A stretch of 64,000 nucleotides of DNA from Rhynchopus sp. YZ270_cl-10 (GCA_964035575.1 OZ037922.1:1160001-1224000), one strand, 5' to 3'. Shown: positions 33,974 to 46,412, numbered from the stretch's first letter. The notes: generated by a model from the sequence alone, not told the origin. Made by a program: numbers and translations.

Positions 33974-34810
33974 ATGGTTCTCACTGAAGCTGCCAAAATG
34001 CTGAGCAAATACGCGTTGTACCAGCTCCAGGCTCAGAATGCGGTGGGCATTGTGCAGCTCATGCAGGCGCTGCAGCAGCGCAGTGGTGCTGTTAACAGGG
34101 GGCTGGGCCCGACAGAGACGTCGCTTACACTGCGTGAGGACTTCTGCGGAACGGGTCTGATCTCCCTCGAGTGGGCACGCTGCGACGTCGCACAGCACCG
34201 TGCTGTGCTTGTGGACAACGACCCCAGCCCTGTAGAGTGGGGCCGCACGCACAACACATGGACTCCTTCAGCACTGAACCGTACGCAAGTCATCATCGCT
34301 GACGCAGTGGATGAGCCTACCCCAGCAGACGTGGTCTGTGCCTGCAACTTCAGTTGGTGTGGTCTGCGTGACGATGCACGCCTTCTTGAGTACTTCACTG
34401 CGTCGCGGCAGCGCAGTGGTGTGCTCATCCTTGATATGTACGGCGGCCCAGCAGCGGAAGGTGTCGGCAGGTGGAGTGCACCCTTGGCGACCCCTGCCGG
34501 AGAGGGCGGGGAGTACACCTGGGAGCACAAGGAGTGGGACAGCAGTGTGCGTGAGGTGCGTGCGGCGATGCACTTCACCGTTGGCGAGGGGGAGGGTGGT
34601 GTGGAGGTGCGCGACGCGTTTACGTATCATTGGCGTCTGCGGACGCTGGCGGAGGTGCGGGAGATGCTCCATGCAGCAGGGTACACACAGGTCGACGGGT
34701 GGGTGGAGGAACGTGACGCGGGCGGAAGCGGCAGTGGACACATCCGACGGGTCGACCTAGCAGACGGCATGCCTGGGGCGTACTGGACTATGCACATCAG
34801 TGCGTCGTAG
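33974..34810 (+). CDS. Class I SAM-dependent methyltransferase
   Basis: Single exon, 278 residues from the ATG at 33974 (an open frame extends upstream but without ATG). LREDFCGTGLISLEW is the SAM-binding glycine motif in the form shared by a bacterial and protist family of small-molecule-type methyltransferases. VLVDNDPSPVEWGR is the acidic second strand; CNFSWCGL, LILDMYGGP and FTYHWRLRTLAEVREMLHAAGY are further family segments. The substrate is unknown. The similarity to a mostly bacterial family and the lack of introns would fit an old gene transfer, but composition matches the neighbours. Confidence 0.8.
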   Translation: MVLTEAAKMLSKYALYQLQAQNAVGIVQLMQALQQRSGAVNRGLGPTETSLTLREDFCGTGLISLEWARCDVAQHRAVLVDNDPSPVEWGRTHNTWTPSALNRTQVIIADAVDEPTPADVVCACNFSWCGLRDDARLLEYFTASRQRSGVLILDMYGGPAAEGVGRWSAPLATPAGEGGEYTWEHKEWDSSVREVRAAMHFTVGEGEGGVEVRDAFTYHWRLRTLAEVREMLHAAGYTQVDGWVEERDAGGSGSGHIRRVDLADGMPGAYWTMHISAS

Positions 34811-35348
34811 GAAAGAACCTCAGATGCTCCTCCTGTGGTGGGCACGGTACACAATACTCCCGCAAGCAATGCAACAAACGTTTCAATGGCTGCCATGTGG
34901 GTCCCTCTCAGAAGAGGTGAGTTCGCAGAACCTCGAAAAGCCTAAGGTGTGGTGAATGGCAGGTGTGGGTAAGTGCCTCAGAGCGGCGCGTTATTCATGG
35001 ATGGGTTGTGTCTTGGGAGGTGAAGTTGAAAAACCCACAGCCCCGGTTGTTGCTGCACGATATCCCCTTCATTTGGGCAGGGGATTGCGGGAGGTGGGGC
35101 AATGCTGCAGATTGTACAACAAAAACGCCCCCCGGGTTGACAAAATACAATCTTGACCCATCCTAGATTGGGTGAGTGTAGCTTTTGAAACGAAATACTC
35201 AAGGAAAAAGTATTACCGGAGCTCAAGGGAAGTCTGGCAGACTTCGCTCCATGAGTACTGTAGTTCATTGTTTTTTTGACCTCCTCCCGCCACCCCTTCC
35301 TGCCCTCCCCTTACTACCTACCCTACAGAGGACAAAGAAAGGGTCACG
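34811..35348. other. Intergenic stretch before the Lys/Gly/His-rich gene
   Basis: No credible gene. The last 70 bases are C/T-rich and end in CTACAG at 35323-35328, 20 bases before the ATG at 35349. Confidence 0.5.
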
Positions 35349-36783
35349 ATGACTACCGAAGAGGAGAGACCGCAGGAGACACAGGAGGTGACTAAGGGGG
35401 ACGCGATGGAAGTGGACGAGAACACACCGGACACAGCAGACAAGGCTGCACCTGAGGCAGAGGCCACGACCACCGGCAGGAAGGGTGGCAAGGGTGGCTA
35501 CAAGTCGGTAGCACCGCCAGCAGAGTCGCTCGCAACTGTTGCCAAGGCGGGTGGCTGGGCACCACAACCCGCACGCGGCAACACACGCTTCAACAGCGAC
35601 TTCTCGCGTCCCAGCTTTGGCAAGGATGGCAAAGGGAAGAACGGCTTCAAGGGCTTCAAGGGCGACAAAAACGGCGGTAAACACAACAAAGGCGCAGAAA
35701 AGGGTGGAAAGTACCAAAAGCACTTCGACGAAGGCAAAGGCGGCAAGGACGGCCCCGACGCAGCGAAGGGCGGCAAGGGTGCGAAGGGCGAGAAGGGCTT
35801 CTACCAAAACTACCAGTCAAGCCCTGAGGATTACAGTGCGTACGCGCACGGGGGGAAATCGGGTGCAGCAAATTACAACGTATGTTAGCATTTTTTGGAA
35901 ATACAACAAAACACTCCATATTTGCAGTCGTACCCGAAAGGCGGAGCAAAGGGAGGCAAGGCGGCAAAGGGCTCTAAGTATGTGATTTTCCAAGAATTAT
36001 GAATTTGGCCACAAATCTTGTCAAAATTTACAAACAAAATTAAACAGGGCAACTCCTGCACCGACATCTGCACACCATGAGAGCAGCTACGAGGCACCAA
36101 GCCACAGCCACCACAGCCATCACCACCACAGCCACCACAGCCACGGCCACCACCACCACTCCCACCATTCCCACCATAGCCACCACAGCCATCACAGCCA
36201 TCACTCCCACCACCAGTCCAGCCACTCCCACCACCACGCACCTTCGCAAGGTGCGCACCAGTACCAGGGACATGCAGCGCCGTCGGCGTACCATAGCTCA
36301 CACGCGCCGCAGGCACACCACCACCACCATCATCACCACCAGCAGGCACACCAGGCTCACCACGCAGCACCCGCACACCACGAGGCGCATGAGGGACACT
36401 ACGACCACCACCACCACCACCACCACCATCACCACCACCAGGCAGCACCACCGTCGCAGTACTACCCTGCGTCGTCGTACCCGCAGGCAGGTGCGCATGC
36501 ACAGGAAGCGTCGCATGCACACAGCCACGCAGGCTACGGACAGCAGCAGCAGCAGGCGCACACACAGGCGCCCACACAGCAGCACGCGCCCACAGCGCAC
36601 GCAGCGTACCCGCAGTCCTCCTACGCGTACCCCGAGTCTGCGTACCCTGCTGCAGGGGCGGCACCCGCAGCACAGCAGAGCTCGTACGGCTACAACTACG
36701 CACAGGGCGGAGGTGGTGGTGCACAGGGTGGGGCCACAGGTGCACGTGGATACGCGAACGAGTACAACAAAGGGGGACGGTGA
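35349..36783 (+). CDS. Lys/Gly-rich then His/Gln/Tyr-rich disordered protein (3 exons)
   Basis: Exons 35349-35879, 35928-35977 and 36048-36783 give 438 residues. The first 40 residues are acidic. Residues about 45-195 are rich in Gly and Lys with KGGKG and FKGFKGDK repeats. From about residue 195 the protein changes to His-rich repeats (HSHH, long His runs), then Gln/Ala/Tyr-rich sequence (SSYPQAGAH, SSYGYNYAQ) and a Gly-rich C-terminus ending NKGGR. The whole protein looks disordered; such Lys/Gly plus Tyr/Gln/His composition is typical of RNA-binding or condensate-forming proteins, but no folded domain is visible. The long other-frame and minus-strand open frames across 36040-36793 are shadows of this repeat; the His frame is supported because it joins exons 1 and 2 across good splice sites and ends at TGA 36781. 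Confidence 0.75.
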
Positions 36784-38394
36784 GTACAGCTAAGGGGGTA
36801 TGTGTTTGTGCCTTCAAAAGTTTTTTAATGTGAGCTAAAAAACACGGGTTGTCTACGATCGTAGACAACCCGTGAAAAAATCTTAGATCAGATTTTTTTT
36901 CTTCGGTGTCTGCGCATTGCTCGTTTTGATGGGAAATATAAAAGGAAAGTGCCAAGGTTTTGCATGAAACCACCTCATCCACACAGGTAGCCGCAACCCG
37001 AAGGCTCCCTTTTCCCCTTGCAAAAAACAAAAAAAAAACAAAAACAAAACAAAAAAAAAAAGCAAAACAAAACAAAATACGAGAGAATTCTGCCCCTCTG
37101 TTATTTCCCCAACCCAATAACCCACACACTATTTTTTATTTTTATTTTATTTTTTCTGTGCTTTTATTTTTTTCTCCTCTCAAAAAAAGCATGGCGGCGT
37201 GCCCCGAATTTTAAAAAAAGAACAAAAACAAAAAACTCAAAAAAAAGAGACGTAACAAAAAACCTCTTTTTTTTCTATAAAAAAGGATTTTCTACCGCAA
37301 CGTTTTCTCTCTCTTTTTTTTCTGTTGTATAACTCATGCAAAAATAGAGTCTCGATTGAGGCTTTTTTGACTTTTTTTTTTTTGTACCCTGCGCCATTGT
37401 GGCGTCACATCCTCCTTTTATTTTTATTTTCTTTTTTTTTTAAACTGTCTGATTCTTTCTTTGCGCAGTTGGGAGAGGGGCTGTCGTGCAAGCAATCAAC
37501 ACAACAGAGGAAGACCTGCCTCCTGATCGTTGGTTGTTTTGACACGGCAATACCGCCACCCTTTTGTTTTTAGAGATTCAGGAAGAAAAGAAAAACTATC
37601 TGCAACATCAAAAAGACCGAGCGATTTTGTTTTTAAAACTGAGAGAAAGAAGAAAAGACAGTAGCATGAGGGGTGCTCTGCTCTCCTTATTCTGCAGAAG
37701 TCGTAAGTTCAAAAAGAGAGGTTCAAACTAAAGGTGCCTAAGCACGCTGAGGCTTAAGGGTCATCTTAGAAAAAAATCTCATTTTTTCTTTTTCTTTTTT
37801 GTTCCGTTTTCTCATCGAGACGGTGTTGTTGTTGTATTTCTTCCGCAGAATTGGTCATCGTTCTTTTACCGTCTCCCCCCCCACGACCCCCCGCACCCCA
37901 CTAAAAAAAAAATAAAAGGGAAAAAAAAGTACGGGTTCAACTTTGATTTTTCATGTTTCCCCCCGCTCATATACAAATTAGTGTGGCTATTGGTACTGTC
38001 TGCTTTGTTTTTTGGGAGCAGGAAATCGCAGCAAATTTCTACTGTCTCTCCCCTTTTCCGTTGCGCTGGCACTCTGAGTCAGGGCACCTGAAGTAGGGCC
38101 CATTTGCCTCTCTGCCATGCCAATAGAGCCTTTTGGGTAGTTCTTTCTTGCACCCAGAGCATGGCAAGGACGTTGGGATGAGCCCCGCTTCTAGGAAGAG
38201 GGCATCGCAGAAGTCCCTAGTCCCACCATTGAGGTCATCCTAGAGACCTGGGAGCTTCGTCCCTGCTTTGCAGGTACCTTCTGAAGAGAGTATGGGCTCT
38301 CCTTCCTCCTTGCGTTCTTCAGAAACAACACACGTCGTGTTGCTTCTTCACCTGGCTGTCAAGCTCCATGTCTCCGAAGATGTGGTCGTGTGTG
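36784..38394. other. Non-coding stretch
   Basis: No gene on the + strand. It has a perfect short inverted repeat GGTTGTCTACGATCGTAGAC at 36847-36866 extending to AACC, A/T runs (37020-37280), and a family A copy (37731-37768). Confidence 0.55.
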
Positions 38395-39058
38395 TCATTG
38401 TATGGCATTGTACATCTCTGCCCACCTTCTCAACCTCATCAGGGGTGGTGCTCCTCGTGTCAGGCGATCCTCATTTCTTCTCACCTTGGTTCTCCCTAGC
38501 TTCTTTGATAGTGAGGGGGTTGTGGTTGCACTGCACTGGTGTTGTTTGTGTATCTCGCAGAGGCTGGAGGCGGAGTCGATGCCGGTTTCTAGGTTTTCAG
38601 GGTTCAGATTCCCCTTCGCCAAGGGGACATGCTCTGCTGCATCTTCGCCGTTCGCTCCTCAATGTTCTGTTTGTGGAACGTGAAAGTACGACGTTCCCAT
38701 CGAATTCGCACAACTCGCAAGTGTTGCTTCGCAGAACGGCGGAGGAGGTTGTTGCAGAAGAGCTTCTGCGCGCGGTCCTCGTGCACCCAGATGTGTTCCT
38801 GCCTGTCGTGCACACTGGTGAACCCGCAGTACGGACACGTCCAGAATGTCAATGTGTGTGGGGTCTCTGGAAAAAAATATGGGCCGGAAAATACGTGGGC
38901 CTTTTTGGGGGTCGGTGAACTCAGTGCCAGGGTCAACTACACAGCGATGATCACGAACGGCGCAGACTGCTTTCCGTTGTGTGAGAGCGACGATCCGCGG
39001 ACGGTGCGCGCTACTATGCACGCCATTGCACACCTGGGGGACCCTTTCTGATGGGGTT
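38395..39058 (-). pseudogene. Possible decayed minus-strand zinc-finger gene or transposon fragment
   Basis: Read on the minus strand, 38860-38600 encodes TCPYCGFTSVHDRQEHIWVH followed by a basic Arg/Lys-rich segment, a C-x2-C-x10-H-x3-H arrangement. A second basic frame with GAPPLMRLRRWAEMYNAIQ lies at 38622-38395, and a third frame carries TCELCEF. The pieces do not lie in one frame and I see no good start or introns, so this is more likely a decayed gene or transposon remnant. A + strand frame (38629-39051) overlaps it with an equally plausible Cys/His-containing end, so strand assignment is uncertain. Confidence 0.3.
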
Positions 39059-39145
39059 ATCGGGTTGCCTGCATCAGTAACTATTATTTTTCCTACGGAC
39101 CAACCCCCACCCCACAAAGGCGTTTACACAAAAAACTTAACAAAA

Positions 39146-40191
39146 ATGGGAAAGGCAAGAAAGAGACGCGAGCCTGAGGAGGATACTGCACCAGCACCAA
39201 CACCAGCTGCAGCGCAGCCCAGTCGCACGTCACGCCGCCTGCCACCACCACCACCCAGTCGCAGTGGCGGCATCTCCTTCATTACCTGGGTCCTGCTGCC
39301 CACCTTCTTGCTCGGGGTGCTCCCTATCTGTGTCGTGTATCTGCCCTTTGCGCTCCCACAGAGGGAAGGCTTTCAGGGTGGGAAGCTTACCATGGTGGGC
39401 GGTGCTGGGGCTCATGGGGCACATGGGTTGTTCAACGTTTTGCAGGAGTTTGGCACCGATTTTTGCGCAGAGCACGGTGCACGTGACACAGTGAAGTGCC
39501 ATTTGCGTGTGTTGGAGCTTGCGTACCATATGTTCGTTGCTTCTGAGATGATAGATTTCTATACAACGGTGCCGCAGGCGGCACTGCGCAATGGAACCTT
39601 TGAGAAGTTCAAAGACGCGAAGTCGCCTGTTGCCGTGAGCAAGCTGTGGACGGAGGTGGCAGTCGACCCCTTAGCGGTGAACCCTAGCCAGGTGGCGTAC
39701 GCAGCACTGCAGCTGAAGGATGCGTCCAAGGCACGTCTGCGGCCTGTCGCTGTCGCAACGCTGCAGGGACAGGAGGTGGCGCCCTTTGCAGAGAGAGTAG
39801 CGAAGGTGGCATGCTATGCCGAGTTCAGAAAGGTCTTCGGCACGGACAGGGTTGTCCCCTTAGGTGAAGGTGGCGGTGGTGTTGATGCCATCTGGGCCGG
39901 CAAGACGGTGGTGTACGTCTTTGGCATGGAGGCCGCGCTGGCAGTGCTCAAGGCAGCGCCTGCGGAGATCGCGAACGACAGACCCGTCAACATTGTGATC
40001 CTGCCGCTACTTGATTCTGGGTATGTGCATTTTTTCAGCTTTTAATACCACCTCACAATCACAGAGTGCTTTGGCTCGCCCTTACACGCGGGCGGAGTGA
40101 GTGCGACCCGGCTGCGTTTGCGAAGTCCTACGACAGTGCGTTCCACTTTTTCACGTGGGTCACGAACGCACACGACACAGCGACGCCGTAG
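39146..40191 (+). CDS. Single-pass membrane protein of unknown function (2 exons)
   Basis: Exons 39146-40020 and 40065-40191 give 333 residues. A basic N-terminus (KARKRRE) and Pro-rich linker precede one membrane span at about residues 49-75 (FITWVLLPTFLLGVLPICVV), so by the positive-inside rule the N-terminus faces the cytosol and the about 255-residue C-terminal domain is luminal or extracellular. That domain contains CHLRVLELAYHMFVASEMID, a Gly run (VPLGEGGGGVDAIWAGKTVV) and ends FHFFTWVTNAHDTATP. I do not recognise the family. The 44 bp intron is GTATGTG...CACAG. Type II topology is inferred only from charge. Confidence 0.7.
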
Positions 40192-41055
40192 TGGGGCTAG
40201 CTGGCTTTGCAGCAGCGCTCTATTGCCCTGTGCCTCACCTCAGGGCACAGAGCCTCATTGCCCTATGGGTAGGTGTGGTGTGGGTGTTGATGTAGGGCTC
40301 GAAGGAGTGTGGGTGTGAACGAAACGGAGAGGCAATCCCAACGTTTTCCCGTTGTGTTGACGAAAGCAACGAGGGACTTAGTTCATCTAACAAACTTTTC
40401 GCTTTTTATATAATATTGTCTTGGGCGTTTGCTTGATTGAAGGGGAAGGGGGGACGGTGTTGTGCATTGCGAACATGTATTGTGAACCTGTTGTGGGTAG
40501 TTCCTCAGAGCGGAATATTTCCCAATGTGTGTGCATTGTTTTATTGTGCACTCATGAGGTTCTTCGTCGCTTCCCTACCTCCCCCCGCCTACATAAACGT
40601 GAGTTAGAGAGATAACAAGACCACCCTTGCTGCACACCATTGCTTTAGTGTGCCCTCCCTGATATCTGTGTGTCAGCTACCTCAGCTTCCGTACCCTTCT
40701 TTAGGGCATACGCAGCACTGGTGCTTCATTCTGGAATAGTCCAGTAGCTTGAACACAAACTCAATTCTCGGCAGGATGTCCGACTAACGTGGTGTTGTCC
40801 ATCACGCGCAGCAGCGTGTCCGTGTTGCCGTTGCTTCCCCTCATCTCTTCATTCCTCGCTTGGAAGGCCTTCCACCTCCGCCGTCTACTCTTGCATAGAC
40901 AAATTGGAAGACAAGAGTGCAGAAAGCGTACAGAAGCTTGTTCACAGACAAGCTTCTTCAGGACATTAGATCTACGAAGCGTGTTAACCTGTCGTGTTAG
41001 ACCAGCCCTACACCACACCACACCACCACCCACCCACAGGGCATGTGAGTACAAC
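40192..41055. other. Intergenic stretch before SCAPER
   Basis: No credible + strand gene. A weak family A-like segment lies near 40370-40400. The sequence from about 40760 to 40910 reads on the minus strand as RRWKAFQARNEEMRGSNGNT, which looks protein-like but is short. A C/A-rich tract ending CCACAG at 41034-41039 lies 16 bases before the ATG and resembles a splice acceptor. Confidence 0.45.
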
Positions 41056-44000
41056 ATGCGCTCTACGGAGGTAGACAATGAGGTGTCGCCATCTTCCTCG
41101 CAGGTGCCCGCATGGGATGCGTCTACACGCGTCGCACGCGAAAACCGCAATGTGTTCAACTTCCTCATCCCGCATGGGACGAACGAACGTGCCTCTGCAC
41201 GCCAAGGCACTCCGCAGCAGGGCGAGAGCAGGAAGATCCGCTCCGCACGCCAGGAGCTGTGCCAGCTGCTCGAGGCGGCCGTGCAAGACCCGCAGCTGGC
41301 GGATGATTTGTACTGGCTGCTCGACGCAGCCACACGGCAGGCGAAGCAGACACGCGCAGAGCACCTCAAGTCAAGCAGACGTGCCGCTACGTCCTCGCCA
41401 AAGAAGAACGTTGGTTGCACAAGCCCAAGCGAAGGCCTCTCCAGCGGGCAGATGCGTGCACGCCAGGGGCTGAACCGTCGGTTGAACCGCGAGTGCTCTG
41501 ATACGAACAGCACCTTTGTGCACTCATGGGCGAACGACGAGGAGGATATGGACTTCAACCAGGACCCTGCTAAGTTCTTTGGGATGGTTGACAGTGTGCC
41601 CGCACCTTTGGATGCTGACTTCGATGCCGAAGAGGATGCTGATGCAGACGCAGACAGGGCAGACGGCGCACGCACACCACCACAGCGCGGTAGCAGTGGT
41701 CACAAACTCAAACTCGAAGCACGCACTCCCCCTGCCCCGTTGACACGCCTTGTGGACGACGCACAGCGCCGTGCCGCTTCCGAGCCATCCATGACACCAC
41801 AGCGTGTGCACGACGTTGTGTCTTGCCTGCCCACAGACAGGGAGAGGGACACCACACAGCCCTACACAAGCTACGAAGCCACGCCTCCTATGCACCCTGC
41901 ACCGGCGACACCTTCACCAGAGACACCACCCACCTCTGCGCTAGCGGCACAGAACGCTCCTCCGTGGGAGGAAGTGAAGGCGATTCTGACCGACACTGCA
42001 GAGGCTCTTGCCGGGGAGGAGTCAGTAGAGGTGGAGAAGGAGAAGGAACAGGAGAAAGAAAAGGAGCCTGCACAGCGCAAGCCCAAACGCAAGAAAGAGG
42101 ATCAATGGACCACCGTCAAGACGAAAGCGGAGAAGCTGGCCGAGCAGCAGCAACGGCGTGACAAGCGGGAGGGGCGCACACAGCCCACCACCGCCCCACC
42201 AAAACCGGCACCAAAACCTCAGAAGCAACGGAAAGAGTCAAGACTTCCGACACCTCCTCCGTCTCCGTCTTCATCTTCATCTTCGTCGTCTTCTTCTTCC
42301 GACGAATCAACCACAGCCATGAGCCCCCCCACAGAGGACGGCCCCCCTGATCTCGAAAGTGAGCTGGGTGAAGATGACGCAGACGAGGATGACAACCGTG
42401 TAAAGGGTTTGAGTGACGTCATCCTAGCGACCATGTCTCCTGAGAAGAGCGAGGGCGGGCTGGACTCGACGCCAAGGAAGAAGCCGTGGGTGGCCGTACC
42501 GCGGACGGAGGCTGAGGACGCGCAGGAGGAGAAGAAGAACAAGATCCGTGAGAGGCATGAACGCGCTGAGCAGAACCTGCACCTCATCCGCAAGGAGCAG
42601 AACTACAAGCACGCGACGCACGAGGAGCGCATCTCGACTGCCAAGAACCGTGTTGACGCAGAATCGGAGAAGCGACGCCGTGACGTGGACCAGCGCCACG
42701 ACGCAGCAACGGCACGTGCCATGCAGGCCACCCGCGAAAAGGAAGAACGTGCTCGCGCCGCCAACGAGCGTGTCGGGGCGACCGTCTTCCTCCGCAGCCA
42801 GCAGCGCGCAGAAAAGGTATGAACCAATAAAGAGGACCAGAGAACAACGTGAAGCAATGACACACCCCAACAGGCCCGCGACCTGCAACAAAAGGAGGTC
42901 AAGAAGGCGGCCAAAGACGGCAAGAAGATGATGTCCGAGCGTGACAAGGCACAGAGCCAAAGCGAGAAGACCCAGGTATGGACACACCTCCGTCACCACT
43001 GCACCACTACTTCCTTTTCTTCCTTTAGGCGGTGATCGAGCGCAGGAAGGGCTTAGAGGAGGAGCGTGAGAAGCTGCTGCAGGACAAGATCAAGAAGCGT
43101 GAGGAGCAGATGATGCGTGCGGAGGAGGTCAAGCGTCAGGAGGCTGCACAGCGTGAGAAGCGGTCTGAGGAGCACGCGAAGAAGGTTGCGGTGCAGCGTG
43201 AGGCGAACACTGAACGCGACGAGACTGCGACACGCAAGATTCAGGACAAAATGACGAACAGCGCCGCCAACCGTGTGAAGGAGCTGGAACGCATCAAGAG
43301 CAAAGCCGAGCAGTCGCACAAGGTCAACACAGAGCGCAAGGCGTCCCCCCTCACACCACTCATGGCGGACGTCATCAAGGAGCTGATGGCAGAGGAGAAG
43401 GGCAACAGGAAGAAGCGAATGTCCCGCATCGCACTCACCATGGAAAAGCTGAGCCAAGAGTACCTCACAAAGGAGGCAAAGGAGGAGAACGTAGACGTGT
43501 CCAAGTCGCGCAGTGTCAAGGCAATCAACCGCCTGAAGTATGTCAGTTTCAGCTTGTGTGTGAAACGCAACGGAAAGGGGAAAATATAAATACAACTGGA
43601 AACAAACAAACACAAAACACTACCAGGCCTATTCTCGTGTCCGGACGTTTGGCGCAAAGCAAAGGCATCGTATCCGAGCTTGTCACCCTCCTCATCACAG
43701 ACAGCAAGGGGCGCCAGCCAGCTGCCGTACAGGTATCACTGCCCTCTCTCTCTCTCTCTCCACTCCCTCTGGCAAAAATACTCCCCTTTCCCCCCAGGAA
43801 ATTGCGTGCTTCCGTGTGAGCGGCGGGATGGAGCTGCTGACGAAGCTCCTTGTGGACGACAGCAAGCAGTCGGAGGACGTGCACATAGCAGCGCCCATTG
43901 GCCACCTGCTGCAGGGGCTGATGGGCACGCCGCAGTGTGTCGAACACTTTGTGCGCTCTGGCTGCCTGCTGGGGATGATGGATGTGATGGCAAATGTGAC

Positions 44001-45129
44001 GGAGGAGACGATCCCTGTGCACCAAAGCCTGTTCTCGATCTGCTGCAGGTGTCTCCAGTTCGCACGCACCGATGCGTGCGTGGCGGATGTGCGCAACGCA
44101 CTGTTCTCTTACGCAGATGCATGCGGGATTGGCAAGATCGCGTATGCCTCGATTGTCACGCTTGACACACAGTACGCGGAGTTTGTGTACACCTGCGTGC
44201 AGCTGCTGACGGGCATTGCGCTGGCAACGCCGAGCACGTCAGATGCGTGGACGACAACACTGTTGGAGGGTTCCTTCAACCTGCTCTCGAACCTGCTGCT
44301 GCCGCTCTCGATGCAGACTGCGAAGGCACGTTCGGTGACAACAGTGCAGTCCGCTTACGAATCTATGGAGGACGGGACGGTTGTGGCCCTGCCGCCGACG
44401 GAGGTGCTGAGTATCTCGCTTGCGACGCTGCAGCTGCTGAACGTGCTGTCGCGGCAGAACATCGCCCTCATGCAGAAGACTGTGAAGACGCTGGCCGTCG
44501 AGTTCCTGCACATCGCTGTGCTTCTGATCCAGGTGGCCTGCCAGCACAGCGAGCACCTAGGCGACGACGTGTCCCTCACCATCGACTCTCTCCCCGCCTC
44601 TGCCGACTCACCACACAACGTGATGATGCGACCCCTCCTGCACGAGCTGCTCCTCTACATGGGATACATCGCGATGGGTTGCGGTGCCAACCAGGAGCTC
44701 TTCCGCTGGGGCAAGCAGCCGCTGCTGTGCCTGCTGTGCAACCTGCCGGTGCAGTACTTCTCGACTGCGGCGTACAAGAAGGTGCTGTTCCCTACACTGG
44801 TGCTGCTCAGCTTTGGCGCGGGGTCGCAGAACCGCTCTGTGCTGCAGCAGGAGGTGAGCCTGACTTCTGTCGTTGAGTTCATTGAGGGTGAGATCGCGTC
44901 ACGTCCTGACCTGGCCAAGAGCCGTGGCTCTGCAGACACGACGCCAACCAAGGGTGGCGATGCAGGTGGCGATGGTGGTGCCGACACAGTCCTCGACCCG
45001 CCCGGCGTCATGATGAAGAAGAACCTCGGTGCCAAGCCAAACCGCCTCGCCTTCTCTGCCTTCTACGAGTTTGCAAAGCGCTTCCCTCCATCCCTCTGGA
45101 GCAGGGCAGAGGCCTTCTACATGGACTGA
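41056..45129 (+). CDS. SCAPER: SCAPER homologue (S-phase cyclin A-associated protein in the ER), 5 exons
   Basis: SCAPER is a cyclin A-binding, ER- and cilium-linked regulatory protein in animals. Exons 41056-42816, 42874-42975, 43029-43537, 43627-43732 and 43798-45129 give 1269 residues. The conserved C-terminal helical domain is clear: GYIAMGCGANQELFRWGKQP, LCNLPVQYFSTAAYKKVLFP and VLQQEVSLTSVVEFIE align with the same blocks near the end of animal SCAPER. The middle (about residues 580-790) is a long Glu/Arg/Lys coiled coil, also as in SCAPER. The N-terminal part has FNFLIPHGTNERASARQ and RQELCQLLEAAVQDPQLADD, consistent with the SCAPER N-terminal helical region, followed by a disordered, Pro/Glu/Ser-rich linker. 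I chose the ATG at 41056 because a good acceptor lies just before it; the open frame continues upstream to 40789 without protein-like sequence. Confidence 0.85.
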
Positions 45130-46412
45130 ACGCAGGGGCCGCAGGGTACGTAAACGTGTAAGTCCTACCGCGACGCACATCCTGCCCTTGGTCAGATGAA
45201 CTGACCACAAGGGGCAAGAAGGGGCGGATAGGAAGACTTCATTCATTCATCTTTCAAGTTTTGTTTTGATTCATTTGAGTGGGGCAAAAAAAAGACAACG
45301 CGACGTTTGTCGTTAGTATGGTTTCAGTTGGGAGGGGGGGAAAGGAAAGGGAGAAAAGTGTGTGTGTGTGTTTTTTTTTTTTTTTTTTTTGCAACTGACG
45401 CGCTGGAGAGGCCCTGGCCAAACATGGCGTGTTAGGGGAAATATATTCGTCGCACAGATTAGATCAGAGACCCCACCCGATATGTTTTTCATTTTACCTC
45501 TTTTGTGCTCCGCCACCGACACTCCCATTTTCTGTACTTCAGGCAATAATCATATACCATCACACACTGACACAGTCCGCGTGTGTTGGAAACAATCAAT
45601 TTTTTCAAAAAAAAAAAAAAGTGGAAGCGTGCAATGCAACAAACGGTCGAGATCTGATCAAGCGAAACGGATATATTTTTTTTTTTTTTTTTTGGCGTTT
45701 TTGCGACTAGATTTTTTTATAATTATATCACATTTCTATTCTGTTGAAGTACCACAGAGTTCTCTAGCACACAAACGGGACCGAGAAGAGGGAAAACCTA
45801 GAGTTGGCACATTCCTCTGTCCAACCAAGATTAATGTGAACACGGTACGACACGCTACACTGAACCCCACAACGCAATTCCACGCTGTGTAGTGGTTTGG
45901 CCGTTTTTCAGGATCTTGTTTGTTTTTATTTTATATAAACACACAGCGATGACTTTCTCTGACACGAACGTACCCAAGGCCGAGAGAGCCGACCTGGCAC
46001 TTTACTAGCTCCATTAGGGTGCCTATTCCATGCTACCCACGCACAACGAACACTTTTCTTTGCCTCGTTGTGTTCAGTGCTCTTCCTATGCATCCCCTCC
46101 CCTCTAGCCTTTGGTGCATTGGAGGTGTAGTGACCTCACTGCTATCTCTCCGCTTGGTATTTTTTTTTGCCACGTTTTCACCGTTTTTCTCCACGAATTT
46201 TAGCGACAGAAAAAGAGATGAATAGAAAATAAAAAAATGTACCTCCCCCGATTCTATAGCGTGGCAAAAATCTCCCTCGACTATCGTGCATCAAGCGTTT
46301 GCCAACCAAGACGAAGGATGATCATGGAGATGGCTGCATGCAGCTCTTCCAGAGCGTGCTTTTTTTTCTCTTCTTCTGTTGTTCATTGACTGCGACAAAT
46401 CGGGTGAACTCT
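45130..46412. other. Non-coding stretch downstream of SCAPER
   Basis: No credible gene. T runs (45370-45390, 45674-45692) and A runs dominate; the part from 45900 to 46300 is less repetitive but shows no conserved frame. Confidence 0.55.

Noticed and set aside
36040-36793. Several long frames (Thr/Arg-rich on +, Val/Met-rich on -) across the His-rich region
   Set aside because: They are other readings of the CACCAC/CAGCCA repeats; the His frame is the one that joins to the upstream exons.
40789-41055. An N-terminal extension of SCAPER from 40789
   Set aside because: The residues are not conserved or protein-like, and a splice-acceptor-like site lies just before the ATG at 41056.
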